64,000 nucleotides of DNA from Desulfosarcina sp. BuS5 (GCF_028752835.1 NZ_CP087952.1:2709041-2773040); one strand, 5' to 3'. Positions 55,682 to 64,000 are shown, counted from the stretch's first letter. Notes: generated by a model from the sequence alone, not told the origin. Translations and numbers: made by a program.

Positions 55682-56278
55682 TTGAGCATAAAAAATCCCA
55701 ACCATCCGGCAAAAGGAAGCCGGATTACAGTTGAGCCGATCAGGAACCTTGGGCATATCAAATCTATTAAAAAATTGATAATGGATAATCCGAGGAATTA
55801 TCTTCTTTTTGTTTTGGGAATTAATAACGGGCTCAGGGCAGGGGATCTTCTCAAACTGAAGGTTAGGGATGTTAAAAATTTAAGGCCGGGCCAGTCGATT
55901 GCGATCCGGGAGAGCAAAACAGGGAAGAATAATATCCTGATGATTAACAAAACTGCTTACAAAGCCTTGCAGATATTTTTGGAGGGTGCCGGGATAGATA
56001 ACGGGGAATATCTTTTTGCCAGCCGGAAGACAAAAAAGCCGCTTACGATTCAGTCGGTCAATGCCCTGGTTAAAAAATGGACAGGGGAAATTAATCTTTC
56101 CGGCAATTATGGGGCTCATACCTTGCGGAAAACATTCGGGTATATCCAGAGGACAGAGTTCGGGGTGGGGTTTGAGGTTCTGGCCAAACGGTTTAATCAT
56201 ACCAGTCCGGCTGTTACTATGCGATATTTGGGGTTGACGAGTAATGAGGTTAATGAGTTTTTAATGAATGAGATTTGA
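55682..56278 (+). CDS. Small tyrosine recombinase, catalytic domain only
   Basis: 198 residues, starting at TTG with AGGAAGAG upstream. The catalytic set is visible: Arg in INNGLRAGDLL, Lys in IRESKTGKNN, His-x-x-Arg in GAHTLRKTFGY, His in FNHTSPAVTM and nucleophile Tyr in MRYLGLTSNE. The usual N-terminal SAM-like core-binding domain (about 100 residues) is absent or reduced to 20 residues. It is not IntI, since no integron-specific patch is seen. It is paired with a WGR-like protein and two related inverted repeats, which suggests a self-contained recombination unit. Function is not known. Confidence 0.8.
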   Translation: MSIKNPNHPAKGSRITVEPIRNLGHIKSIKKLIMDNPRNYLLFVLGINNGLRAGDLLKLKVRDVKNLRPGQSIAIRESKTGKNNILMINKTAYKALQIFLEGAGIDNGEYLFASRKTKKPLTIQSVNALVKKWTGEINLSGNYGAHTLRKTFGYIQRTEFGVGFEVLAKRFNHTSPAVTMRYLGLTSNEVNEFLMNEI

Positions 56279-56300
56279 AGGACGATTCCGTTTTTGTAGT

Positions 56301-56555
56301 TTATTTCAGCAACTTATCATATCCAGCGTGAGTCCCAATCCAGAACCATAACAACCCCTCTTCCATTTCGATGGCAACGGCACGATGCTTTTTCCCTACT
56401 CGCACTGATCTGTAATTTCCAACTTTTTTAAAATGTAATGATGGATGCATCGAGTTTTCTTTGAGAATCTCAAAACTTTTATCTGCTAATTCTTTGATAT
56501 GTTTTGGGAGCTTTTCGTATTCTTTCCAAAAAGAAGGGGAGCTGAAATGATTCAT
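56301..56555 (-). CDS. RelE/ParE-superfamily toxin
   Basis: 84 residues. FWKEYEKLPKHIKELADKSFEILKEN, LHFKKVGNYRSVRVGKKHRAVA and LLWFWIGTHAGYDKLLK match the small RelE/HigB/ParE fold, with Arg in YRSVRVG and the C-terminal His-x-x-Tyr-Asp. It probably cleaves ribosome-bound mRNA. Its start overlaps the antitoxin stop (ATGA). Confidence 0.85.
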   Translation of the reverse strand: MNHFSSPSFWKEYEKLPKHIKELADKSFEILKENSMHPSLHFKKVGNYRSVRVGKKHRAVAIEMEEGLLWFWIGTHAGYDKLLK

Positions 56556-56752
56556 AGCTTTTTAAAATTCCCTTTCATGAAATCCGACACGGCTTTGTTG
56601 GCAATGCCGTCAAGTTCCCCTGAAGCCACATCTTTCTCAAATTGCCTGTCCCATTCTGATGCATCAAACTTTTCAAACCATGATCGAAATTCTTTAAGTT
56701 GCACTTCAGGTAATTCAGCTATTTCTTTTTTTATTTGTTGAACCAACATCAT
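56552..56752 (-). CDS. Antitoxin of the RelE-like pair
   Basis: 66 residues. PEVQLKEFRSWFEKFDASEWDRQFEKDVASGELDGIANKAVSDFMKG is the common small addiction-module antitoxin type, acidic and helical. The second Met (56749) may be the actual start. It is first in the pair and its promoter must lie in or next to the attC at 56776-56835. TA pairs are frequent cassette cargo. Confidence 0.8.
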   Translation of the reverse strand: MMLVQQIKKEIAELPEVQLKEFRSWFEKFDASEWDRQFEKDVASGELDGIANKAVSDFMKGNFKKL

Positions 56753-56775
56753 AATTTCACCTCACTTTCTTTCTG

Positions 56776-56835
56776 CCATAATCGCTTCTTTTCAGCGGGC
56801 GCGCGCGTTTTGCGCTCCGCTGCAAAAGCCTTGTT
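56776..56835 (-). other. attC site, main part (split by the group II intron)
   Basis: On the minus strand it reads AACAAGGCTTTTGCAGCGGA, a GCGCAAAACGC loop, then CGCCCGCTGAAAAGAAGCGATTATGG: an imperfect inverted repeat with core box AACAA and degraded GCGATTA. The intron lies exactly after TTGTT (plus strand). The missing GGGCT core resumes at 59674. It belongs to the permease cassette. Confidence 0.85.
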
Positions 56836-58112
56836 GTGTGCCGGGCACGGCACATGTTCTTAAAAGTGAGTCAAACGTATCATGCAGTAAATCGTTTGAC
56901 AAGTCTTAGACCCAGCCGGATGGAGGCGAAGGGTGTAGCGGTATTACAACGGGGTATCGGTGACGGTGCTTCGGAAGGCAGTAGCCCTGCTGAGGCAGGG
57001 TACCGCGAAAGTACGGGGTGACGAACAGAAATCGAGTCAGGCGTGCATGAGTGGGACGAGCCTGCAACACAAGGCAAAGTCCTCTATCCATTATAAGCTC
57101 TGTCCGTATACTCGGCGCCCACGTATTGAAAGACATGTGTTTACCCCGGGAGGTCTTCCATATGCCTTTTGAGAAGTCGCGTGCGACGGAATTTTGGCTG
57201 AGAACAGGGCAACCTGCTCTGACCGCATGGGAGAAGTCAGCAGAGGGCATAGTAGCCGTAGGAGAAACGAGCCGTGGATACCACGAAGGACTCACCCCGG
57301 CGAAGGCCTGAACGGTGCCCGCACCGAATGGTACGGGTAAATGATAACGATAAGTAGGAGATGTGTACTTATGAACATAGCGCCACAGCAGTTGGAAATG
57401 TTCGCAGCGTCACAGTTTGCCGAAAGTCTGGGAGGTAGTCTCCGGCTCATGGAAAGAATCATTGAACGGAGAAATATGTTTAGAGCATTAAAGCGAGTCC
57501 GTGCCAATAAAGGTGCCCCTGGAGTTGATGGCATGACAGTTAATCAACTTGGCGGATACCTGAAACGGCACTGGCCCAAAATCAGGGAAGATTTGCTAAA
57601 CAGTAAATACAATCCATTTCCGGTTAGGAGGAAAAAAATCGATAAACCGGACGGAGGAGTGCGTTTGCTTGACGTTCCAACGGTTCTGGACAGACTTATT
57701 CAACAGGCAACAGCTCAGATCGTAGAACAGATATGGGATCCGACCTTTTCAGAATTCAGCCATGGATTCAGACCGGGAAGATCACAACGTGATGCTGTAC
57801 TACAGGCAAAGAGTTACCTGCTGGATGGGTATAAACATGTTATCGATATGAATTTGTCAAAATTTTTCGACAGAGTTAATCATGTCCGTATGATGAGCCG
57901 ACTGGCAACAAAAATTCAGGATAAACGAGTATTGAAATTAATACGCAGATACCTGACAGCCGGAACAATGATAAACGGAGTTATTAACTACTCTGACGAA
58001 GGGACTCCGAAAGGAGGGCCTCTATCACCATTACTTTCCAACATAGTACTTGATGAATTGGATAAGGAATTGGAGGCAAGAGGACATAAGTTTGTCAGAT
58101 ATGCCGATGATT

Positions 58113-58595
58113 TGCTAAGATTCAAATAGTGTAACGCCTTACCCCCGAATCAATGACAAAATAATGTAACGCCTTGGCTGGATTTTATCCCGCCGCTTAT
58201 CCAGCTGAAATTTAAAAAAGTACCCAGCTTATCCCGCCGCATTACCCGGCTTTTGAAATTATACTTGCAACGATCAAAATAACATGTTATCTGTCGAAAA
58301 AATTCGAAAAAGCTAAATTTACAGGATTTGCACTTTGTCTCCAATTGGAGACATTTTCTTTTTGTAGCCGCATTAATTACTCCTAAGTATTTTATTTCAT
58401 TGGATAAATATTAACTGCCTTATGTTTTTCATTTTAGCGCTCTATGGCTAAAAATGAAATTTTATTTGATCGTTACAATATTTTGCAAATCTTCCTTTTT
58501 GCAATATTTTTCTAACCGACTGATTTCACAAAAGATAAAGATCCTACCTTAAAAAGGACCTCGAAAAAAAGCGTTACAGTATTTGAATCTTATCA
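58113..58595. mobile_element. Small non-autonomous element 1 in the RT gene
   Basis: 483 bases. Ends TGCTAAGATTCAAATAGTGT and ACAGTATTTGAATCTTATCA are imperfect inverted repeats of about 25 bases. Target ATGATT is duplicated at 58107-58112 and 58596-58601. GTGTAACGCCTT and ATGTAACGCCTT repeat within. No plausible gene. Confidence 0.88.
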
Positions 58596-58897
58596 ATGAT
58601 TTTATGATTTACTGTAAAAGCAATAAATCTGCCGAAAGAGTGAAAAAGAGTATTACGGGATTTATAACCTTAAAACTCAAACTCAAGGTAAACGAAGAGA
58701 AAAGTGCTGTCAGCCGTCCGTGGCTGCGCAAATTTCTTGGGTTCACATTCCTCAGCATGTATGATCAGACAAAGATCAGGATTCATTCAAAGACAATAGA
58801 ACGTTTTAAAGAAAGAATCCGTGAACTGACCGACCGCAACTGCGGGAAAAGCCTGAATCAGATAATAGAGAAACTGAATTTGTACCTCAGAGGATGG

Positions 58898-59306
58898 TGT
58901 TAAGTTTCACGATAAATTGAACAAAAAAAGGGGAAAATTTTCAAATTAATTTGACCAGTTTAAAAATTTTTCATTTTATTTGGCTCATCATTTTGAGTAA
59001 TTCAATCCCGAATTCTTTGATGAAAGAAAGAAAAAAAAAGCTTAATATATTTTGGCATGCCGTTCGTTTTTGTCGCAAAGTACATTATTATGTAAACTTA
59101 ATTGAACCTAAATATATCAATTAGTGTGAAAATTCCAAAATCTATGACTCTTTCCCCTCTACCCCTTGGAAGGGGGGGGGTGTGTCTTTTAAAAAGTTTT
59201 AAAAACAGTAAAAAATGTAACAAAATTTATCTCAAATAAAATGAAAAAATCTAAGTTTGGTCAATTTAATTAGGAAATTAATGCCAGAATAATGTGCAAC
59301 TTAACA
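58898..59306. mobile_element. Small non-autonomous element 2 in the RT gene
   Basis: 409 bases. Ends TGTTAAGTTTCAC and GTGCAACTTAACA are inverted repeats; ATGG (extendable to ATGGTG) is duplicated at 58894 and 59307. Its outer bases TGTTAAG resemble TGCTAAG of element 1, so the two may use the same transposase type. It has a G run at about 59168-59177 and no gene. Confidence 0.82.
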
Positions 59307-59673
59307 ATGGTGGAATTATTACCGCCTTACTGAAACGAGGTATATATTCAAAGCCTTGAATAGCTGGATAATCAGGCGACTACGGTGTATTGTCTGGAAA
59401 CAGTGGAAGAACCCAAGAACGAAAGTGCGAAACCTGGAAAAACTTGGAATTGCTCATAGGCAGGCTGTAAGTTGCGGGAATGCCCGCAAGAAACACTGGC
59501 ATATGAGCAGAGTTAAGTGGGTGGTTATTGCTCTGCCAAAAGAATATTTCTTCTATAAAGGATTATTCCTGCCTGGAAATTGAACCTTCTTGATCAGCCG
59601 AACCGCCGTATACGCGATCCGTATGTACGGTGCTGTGGGAGGGGCGCTTAGTAATGGGCGTCCCTATCCCTAT

Positions 59674-59687
59674 AGCCCTTTGACAAG
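59674..59687 (-). other. attC site, remaining core box after the intron
   Basis: AGCCCTTTGACAAG after the intron supplies the missing outer bases (minus strand GGGCT) of the attC at 56776-56835, next to the permease stop codon. Confidence 0.65.
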
Positions 59688-60782
59688 TCACAACACGGCA
59701 TCTGCTCGATGCAACAGAAAATATAAACCTATTGATACAAACAATGCCACATAGCCCATTATAAGGAATCTTGCAGTAAAGATAGCTGTATTATTTGTAT
59801 CTTCATGTGTAACGTATATTTTGTAGGCTATAAGATTTGCCAACGAACCAAATAAGCTACCAAACCCACCTGCATTTGCACCCCATAATAATGCTTGCCA
59901 ATTCAATGTAAATTTTGCAAACAATAACGTTGCTGGAACATTGCTCATGACTTGGCTTGCTAAAGCTGATAATAGAAAAATATGCTCTGAATGGCTTATT
60001 TCAGAAGCCAGTATAGCCCTTAGATTGTCAGCAATAGCCAAAAAGAACAGGAAGCTGAAAAGTAATGCGTAATCAACGCGCAGGGCTTTTCGGTCAAATA
60101 TGAGCGCAAAAAGGATGACAACAACCCCAGTCAAAACAGGAAGAACATGAAAGACTGTTAGAAGAACAATAACAAGCAACACCCCGTAAATATAGGATTT
60201 TTTATTGATTTTCTGTGCTTGTCTTTTTTGTAAATCGTTTCGCACCTTAACAAAAAGAGAAGAAACGATTAATAACCCAAGAAAAACTAAAGAAAACGGA
60301 GCAATTATTTTTATAAATGTATCAGGAGGGACATCATAGAACCAATAAATGAAAAGATTCTGAGGGTTACCAATGGGTGTAAATGCAGAACCTGAATTGG
60401 CGGCTAACGCTTCCAAAATTACCAGAATATCTTTTCGATTGATGTTAAGTGATAACGTAAGCGGAACAATGACTATTAAAGCAATATCGTTTGTTACCAA
60501 CATAGACAGAAAAAAAGTTGTTAGCACCAATTTTAATGGTATGGCTTTTCCTTTTTCTATGTTTTGAGCGATTTGTAATATGAATCCAGTTTTCTGTAAG
60601 CCATTCACTACAACAAACAATGCAAACAGGATGAACAACACTTGCATTTCATTGATTGAGTAGACTGGAAACCGTTTTGTATAAAAAGCCGTCAGAGCCA
60701 AACCAACGCCAGATGCAATTACCAGCCATTCTTTCAAAATAAAATCAATGAATGTTGCTTGATTCTTCAACAATACTCCCAT
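59688..60782 (-). CDS. ArsB/NhaD-superfamily (SLC13-like) permease
   Basis: 364 residues with about ten membrane helices. NEMQVLFILFALFVVVNGLQKTG, the conserved LVTNDIALIVIVPLTL, and ANSGSAFTPIGNPQNLFIYW are the ion transporter superfamily hallmarks, repeated as QVMSNVPATLLFAKF and GANAGGFGSLFGSLANLIAYK in the second half. Transport of an anion (arsenite, citrate or similar) or Na+/H+ exchange is possible; the substrate is not predictable. It lies between two attC sites on the same strand, so it is a cassette gene. Large permeases are unusual cassette cargo. Confidence 0.85.
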   Translation of the reverse strand: MGVLLKNQATFIDFILKEWLVIASGVGLALTAFYTKRFPVYSINEMQVLFILFALFVVVNGLQKTGFILQIAQNIEKGKAIPLKLVLTTFFLSMLVTNDIALIVIVPLTLSLNINRKDILVILEALAANSGSAFTPIGNPQNLFIYWFYDVPPDTFIKIIAPFSLVFLGLLIVSSLFVKVRNDLQKRQAQKINKKSYIYGVLLVIVLLTVFHVLPVLTGVVVILFALIFDRKALRVDYALLFSFLFFLAIADNLRAILASEISHSEHIFLLSALASQVMSNVPATLLFAKFTLNWQALLWGANAGGFGSLFGSLANLIAYKIYVTHEDTNNTAIFTARFLIMGYVALFVSIGLYFLLHRADAVL

Positions 60783-60794
60783 TTTCTAGTATGA

Positions 60795-60887
60795 GGGCTA
60801 ATCGCGGTGCTGACCGGCACCGGGGGCCGCACAAGCAAGCGTAGCTTGATTGTGCGGTTTACGGTGTCCGGTCAAGCTCCTTGTTCC
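60795..60887 (-). other. attC site upstream of the permease gene
   Basis: On the minus strand AACAAGGAGCTTGACCGGAC pairs with CCGGTGCCGGTCAGCACCGC, with an inner stem around CCGCACAA and a GCTTGC core. It ends GCGATTAGCC, close to GCGTTAGCC. About 93 bases. A separate hairpin of CTCCTTG/CAAGGAG lies at 60877-60912. Confidence 0.75.
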
Positions 60888-60916
60888 GGCGCAAGCGCCG
60901 GGGCAAGGAGCTGGAC

Positions 60917-61623
60917 TGAGGTGTCTAAATCCCCATAATTAGCTTGCTCAGGATTTGGCCCCCCCTTCAGAATATAAGTTATGTATGTCAATTTGTTCCA
61001 TTTATAAACAAAGCATTAACATGTTGATAATACCCATTATTTATATTTGAATGTGGTTAAACAAATGCTTATTAAGCTGCGGCACGGTTATTATATTCGG
61101 CATTATTGGGCCCATAAGGTTGTTTTGTAAACTTATTTACGGGCCCACCTAATTGTTCAAAATTTGCTGTAATATCAGTTACATCTTTTGATTTTTCATC
61201 ATTTTTTGGCACCGGTAGAAGAGTTAAACCACAGTCAAACTCAGTTGACAAACTATCTGTAAGGCTTCCGGGGGTTGGTAAAATTTTTCGGCGCTGCCGA
61301 GTTAAAGACAACAACTTATTTTCAACTTCCTGTTGTTCCTTTACTGTAACGCCCATTGCCATCCGAACGGATTCTCTATTCACAGATCCGCAAAAAGCCG
61401 GTAAACGAAGTGCAATTCGGTTTGCATCTTTTACTTCTCCTGTACCATGTGTTTTACCAAGTCCAAACAGGGATTCAATATTATCAGAACAAATAGGCAT
61501 TCCAGTATTGCCCATGCCCAATGATTCAGCGACTATTAATTGTTTTTCCATCCAGGTAATAAAACCGATACGTACTTGAGAGCTTTGAGGGATATTTTTT
61601 AAAAATTCTTTGCACTCTTTGTA
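60917..61623 (-). mobile_element. ISb copy 3, right-hand remnant
   Basis: TGAGGTGTCTAAATCCCC at 60917 is the ISb right end with one change (TGGGG to TGAGG). It matches the last 700 bases of copy 2 in inverse orientation. It is cut at 61623 by ISa copy 3. The missing left part does not appear after ISa. Confidence 0.88.
61072..61623 (-). pseudogene. ISb transposase copy 3, C-terminal remnant
   Basis: The last 183 or so residues of the ISb transposase, from KECKEFLKNIPQSSQ through SDNIESLFGLGK to YNNRAAA. It differs from copy 2 at single residues (QPYGPNN for QPYAPNN). The first two catalytic Asp are missing. Confidence 0.85.
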
Positions 61624-63983
61624 CAGACCTCGGAAAAAAATAGCATTTTAAGCATAATTTTTTGGACACTTTCCTTTTAAATAGGTGACGAACCAACTTC
61701 AATCTGTAATATTTTTCCAATCGGAATATAGGCGCTTAATGCATTCAATCTTTTACAAAATTGTTCCTGCGCTTTTCGGCGGCTTGGTTGTTGAAGAGGC
61801 TCCAATCGGACAACCACTCTGTCTGCTTCAGATTTGATCCATCCATGAGACTGAGTGATGGCATAAAACAAGTCCACATATTCATTTTCATTCGGGTAAT
61901 GACACAATAACCAGTCAGTCATATCCTTACGCGCATTCCATAATGAAGCTGTAACAAAATCAAAAAGATTTTTTCCTTCATTATCAATCTTCTTAAAGGA
62001 ATTATAATCCTCAAGAGTAGAAACATCCACCTTTTCAGGCAGTTGTTTTTTCTCATTGAGGAGCTTTGTGAGCTCTGCCTCTAACTGGCTTATTCCTGAT
62101 TCTAAACAGGCTTTCAAGCTGTTTTCGCGCCTTGAGCCATCTTTGTTTAAAACTTCCTTAGTCCTTGAATTTTTTTTATGCTTTTTATCAAGCTTTTTAC
62201 GTACGGTCTTAATTTCTTTCTCAATGGATTTGATAGCAGGATTTGCTATAAGCTGTTTATCGCTATCTAATGTTTTAAAGCCGGGGTGATAATGAAAAGG
62301 ATGCCTGTCATGGAGGTGTTTAAATGTATTTTCAGAGGCACCCCAGCGGTTCAATATAGCTTGTGCGCATTGAAGAGTAGTTATAGGTCTGCCGTCATCC
62401 CATGCAAGACAGCATGTCCGACGGTTGCTGGTCTGATTCCAAAGATAAATTTTCCTGAGTTCAAAGGTTTTAGTTTTACCATTTTCCTCCAGGGTGAAGG
62501 TCTTTTCACCCTCGAAAATGCGGTATTTTTTGTTGTTCATCTCAAAGGATTCGTTAAAACAATCATCATCTAACTCCTTGAGTTTTTTTGAATCAACGTG
62601 TTTTTCCCAAGTAACAAAGGGAATTTTATCTTCAATAAGAGAGTTAAAAAATGGAGCGCCATACCCTTCTCTGTCAAAGACCATGATGGGAGGCTCTGTA
62701 AGTTCCTTGGCCCATTTTTTTTTCAGTTCGACAATATGAGTTTTAAGATCGCCTTTTCCTTCTTGAATCTGAAAATCAACAATACGACCACTTTCATCGC
62801 ATGTAACTATATTTGTTTGTCCCGGCATCATCATTTTGCGCTGTGTATTAAAGGCAAGATGAATTTTTCGTCTGCCTGTGTATGGAAGCAGATGCCCATC
62901 TGCAAACCATATACAGGTACTGACCAATCCGCCTAAAAGCTGTTGCTTAAAAAATAATTTACAAAGAGATGTGGAAAATCGTAAATTACAAGCTGCATAG
63001 AACCATTGCCAAACATCTCTTTTTGGAGGCAATTTATTGAGGCCCAAAATAAGCCCCGCTTCTTTCTGGTTAATATTTTTCAGTTGTTCTATGGATTTGA
63101 TATTATTGGCGACCATCAACAAGAAAACTAAAAATATTTTATAGGCAGAACCAAAATAACCCATTATCAGCTTAAGCCATTGATTTGTACTAATTAAAAC
63201 AATTAGATAAGGGAATATCCCTGCAAAACGAGTGAATTTCCAATCATGAAGGCTCTTAAATGGTTGTTCGTCTTTTGAAACAAGTTGTTCGCCGAATTCA
63301 AAATCAAGCTCCTGCTGTTTTTTTTGATTTTCTAATCGTTTAGCTTTTCTCTCTTTAGCGAGAATGACAGCCTTGGTGCCCTGTATGCGTTTGTGCTGCG
63401 TGCTCTTGCGATGTTGTTCAAGATTTTTGCCCATTTTGGGATTATATCCACCCAATAAGCCTTCTGTCCCAAATTTTTTTTTGCTCTCAATGTAATTGTG
63501 TATCGTTTGTCTGCTAATATTAAGGGCACCAGCCAATAAAGATTTATTCGCACCCAATTCAACGGCATCAACAACAAATATTTTTTTTGCCGGCTTGTCA
63601 GAAATATCAACCTTTTTAACAATGATATCGCGGTTTTTAAGGGTAATCATGTGCTTATTTCTTCTGTTAAAAACCAACGACAAATTTGCGCCAATCATTT
63701 TGGTGTTATCGTTTTTTTTCTTTGGTATATCTGGAAATAGTTGTTTTTGCATAATTGATACCTTAATGTGGTGTACGCAATGTGAATTTTTAATAAGGTA
63801 TCACAAAAAAATATTTTTTACAAAATAAATTTACATTAAATAAAAGAAATAGTTAAAATAAAATAGGTTAAACATATGAATGTCCAACATTATGCTTGTC
63901 CAATAAATTACTGGAGAATAGTCTAACTACCTGAATAATAAGGCTTTACGCATTTCTATTCACTTTGTACGTTCCGAGGTCTG
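61624..63983 (-). mobile_element. ISa copy 3, complete
   Basis: 2360 bases with 12-base perfect terminal repeats CAGACCTCGGAA / TTCCGAGGTCTG and one long gene. It lies in an ISb remnant on the left; the 17 bases on the right (GACAATGTGTTTGGCAA) do not continue ISb, so the flank has been rearranged. This copy has an intact transposase and could be the active source. Confidence 0.93.
61677..63752 (-). CDS. ISa transposase, intact
   Basis: 691 residues, long for an IS transposase. N-terminal HTH: ANKSLLAGALNISRQTIHNYIESKKK (about 68-93). A Lys-rich linker follows, then a hydrophobic segment YLIVLISTNQWLKLIMGYFG. The catalytic region starts with CIWFADGHLLPYTG (probable first Asp), NIVTCDESGRIVDF, and PPIMVFDREGYGAPFFNSL (probable second Asp, DRE). 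A basic coiled coil KEIKTVRKKLDKKHKKNSRTKEVL lies near 500. The acidic third residue cannot be placed by eye. I do not recognise the IS family; it resembles large IS4/ISNCY-type DDE enzymes. The gene fills 88% of the element. Confidence 0.85.
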   Translation of the reverse strand: MQKQLFPDIPKKKNDNTKMIGANLSLVFNRRNKHMITLKNRDIIVKKVDISDKPAKKIFVVDAVELGANKSLLAGALNISRQTIHNYIESKKKFGTEGLLGGYNPKMGKNLEQHRKSTQHKRIQGTKAVILAKERKAKRLENQKKQQELDFEFGEQLVSKDEQPFKSLHDWKFTRFAGIFPYLIVLISTNQWLKLIMGYFGSAYKIFLVFLLMVANNIKSIEQLKNINQKEAGLILGLNKLPPKRDVWQWFYAACNLRFSTSLCKLFFKQQLLGGLVSTCIWFADGHLLPYTGRRKIHLAFNTQRKMMMPGQTNIVTCDESGRIVDFQIQEGKGDLKTHIVELKKKWAKELTEPPIMVFDREGYGAPFFNSLIEDKIPFVTWEKHVDSKKLKELDDDCFNESFEMNNKKYRIFEGEKTFTLEENGKTKTFELRKIYLWNQTSNRRTCCLAWDDGRPITTLQCAQAILNRWGASENTFKHLHDRHPFHYHPGFKTLDSDKQLIANPAIKSIEKEIKTVRKKLDKKHKKNSRTKEVLNKDGSRRENSLKACLESGISQLEAELTKLLNEKKQLPEKVDVSTLEDYNSFKKIDNEGKNLFDFVTASLWNARKDMTDWLLCHYPNENEYVDLFYAITQSHGWIKSEADRVVVRLEPLQQPSRRKAQEQFCKRLNALSAYIPIGKILQIEVGSSPI

Positions 63984-64000
63984 GACAATGTGTTTGGCAA

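Larger units (their letters stand above)
57371..59583 (+). pseudogene. Group IIC intron reverse transcriptase, broken by two insertions
   Basis: Three pieces in one original frame. 57371-58112: RVRANKGAPGVDGMTVNQL, FSHGFRPGRSQRDAV, VIDMNLSKFFDRVNH and GTPKGGPLSPLLSNIVLDEL up to RYADD. 58596-58900: FMIYCKSNKSAERV to LYLRGW. 59307-59583: NYYRLTETRYIFKALNSWIIRRLRC and the maturase tail. Excising the two elements with one duplication each restores RYADDFMIYC and YLRGWWNYYRLTE. The enzyme is inactive now. FDRVNH normally follows D-x-x-x-FFD; here DMNLSKFFD is intact. Confidence 0.9.
56836..59673 (+). mobile_element. Group IIC-attC intron, carrying two small insertions
   Basis: Starts GTGTGCCGGGCACGG and ends CCTATCCCTAT. 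Flanking bases TTGTT / AGCCC are the known attC target of this intron class. Removal of the two inserted elements (483 and about 409 bases plus duplications) leaves about 1.93 kb, normal for the class. It has a structured 5' region to about 57350, the RT gene, and domain V-VI at 59600-59673 (CGCCGTATACGCGATCCGTA). It is on the strand opposite to the attC top strand, as usual. Confidence 0.9.

Noticed and set aside
55682-56278. Integron integrase IntI for the nearby cassettes
   Set aside because: The recombinase is too short and no IntI-specific insert is visible; it faces away from the attC sites.
58150-58344. 64-residue Cys-rich frame in small element 1
   Set aside because: No ribosome site, no recognisable domain, and inside a non-autonomous element; probably chance.
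61612-63995. Target duplication of ISa copy 3
   Set aside because: Left flank CTTTGTA and right flank GACAATG do not match.

Overview
The window looks like a chromosomal segment of a mesophilic anaerobe of the Desulfobacterota, most likely a Desulfobacterales-type sulfate reducer. This is inferred from gene content and low-to-moderate GC, not from any database search. Pointers are a KorDABC 2-oxoacid:ferredoxin oxidoreductase, an RnfB-like ferredoxin domain fused to a GltD-like flavoprotein, an eight-haem HAO-type cytochrome c, a flavin reductase-rubredoxin, B12-dependent ribonucleotide reductase, LPS genes (lpxC, gmhB), and many small palindromic elements. No tRNA, rRNA or CRISPR array was seen.

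Layout. 1-1.8 kb holds IS debris: the end of a large IS called ISa here, an IS1-like transposase and a transposase tail. 1.9-40.2 kb is core chromosome. It carries purine salvage (mtnP-apt), the RnfB/GltD fusion, a K+ channel, pcm, coaD-rsmD, and nrdJ split by a group II intron. A nitrogen block follows: NtrY/NtrX-like pair, amt-glnK-amt', glnD, and glnA with a sigma-54 promoter; lpxC sits inside it. Then come an M48 protease, dciA-trmN6, korDABC, recD2-gmhB, small redox proteins, nhaA and the octahaem cytochrome. At least five families of short inverted-repeat elements lie between these genes.

40.3-64 kb is an accessory region. It contains decayed transposases, three copies of ISa (TIR CAGACCTCGGAA), three copies of a second IS (ISb, TIR TGGGGTGTC), one ISb nested in an ISa with a 9-bp target duplication, and two stretches of integron-type gene cassettes with attC sites but no visible integrase. 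Two group IIC-attC introns sit in attC sites. One is a full-length copy whose reverse transcriptase is broken by two small elements; the other is an ORF-less derivative. ISa copies 2 and 3 bracket a 10.3-kb module with a class II Fic protein, an AbiE type IV toxin-antitoxin, a WGR-like protein plus small tyrosine recombinase, a RelE-like toxin-antitoxin and an ArsB/NhaD-like permease.

How it works together. Nitrogen genes make a coherent circuit: GlnD modifies PII (GlnK), PII gates AmtB, and glnA is driven from a GG-N10-GC promoter. Carbon and electron flow is represented by Kor, ferredoxins and the RnfB/GltD fusion. The right third records layered insertion: cassette array, then group II introns in attC, then small elements in the intron, with ISb and ISa disrupting one another. 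The most notable points are the intron whose predicted excision restores a 724-codon nrdJ, the cassette/attC/intron assembly, and the WGR-recombinase pair with paired inverted repeats.
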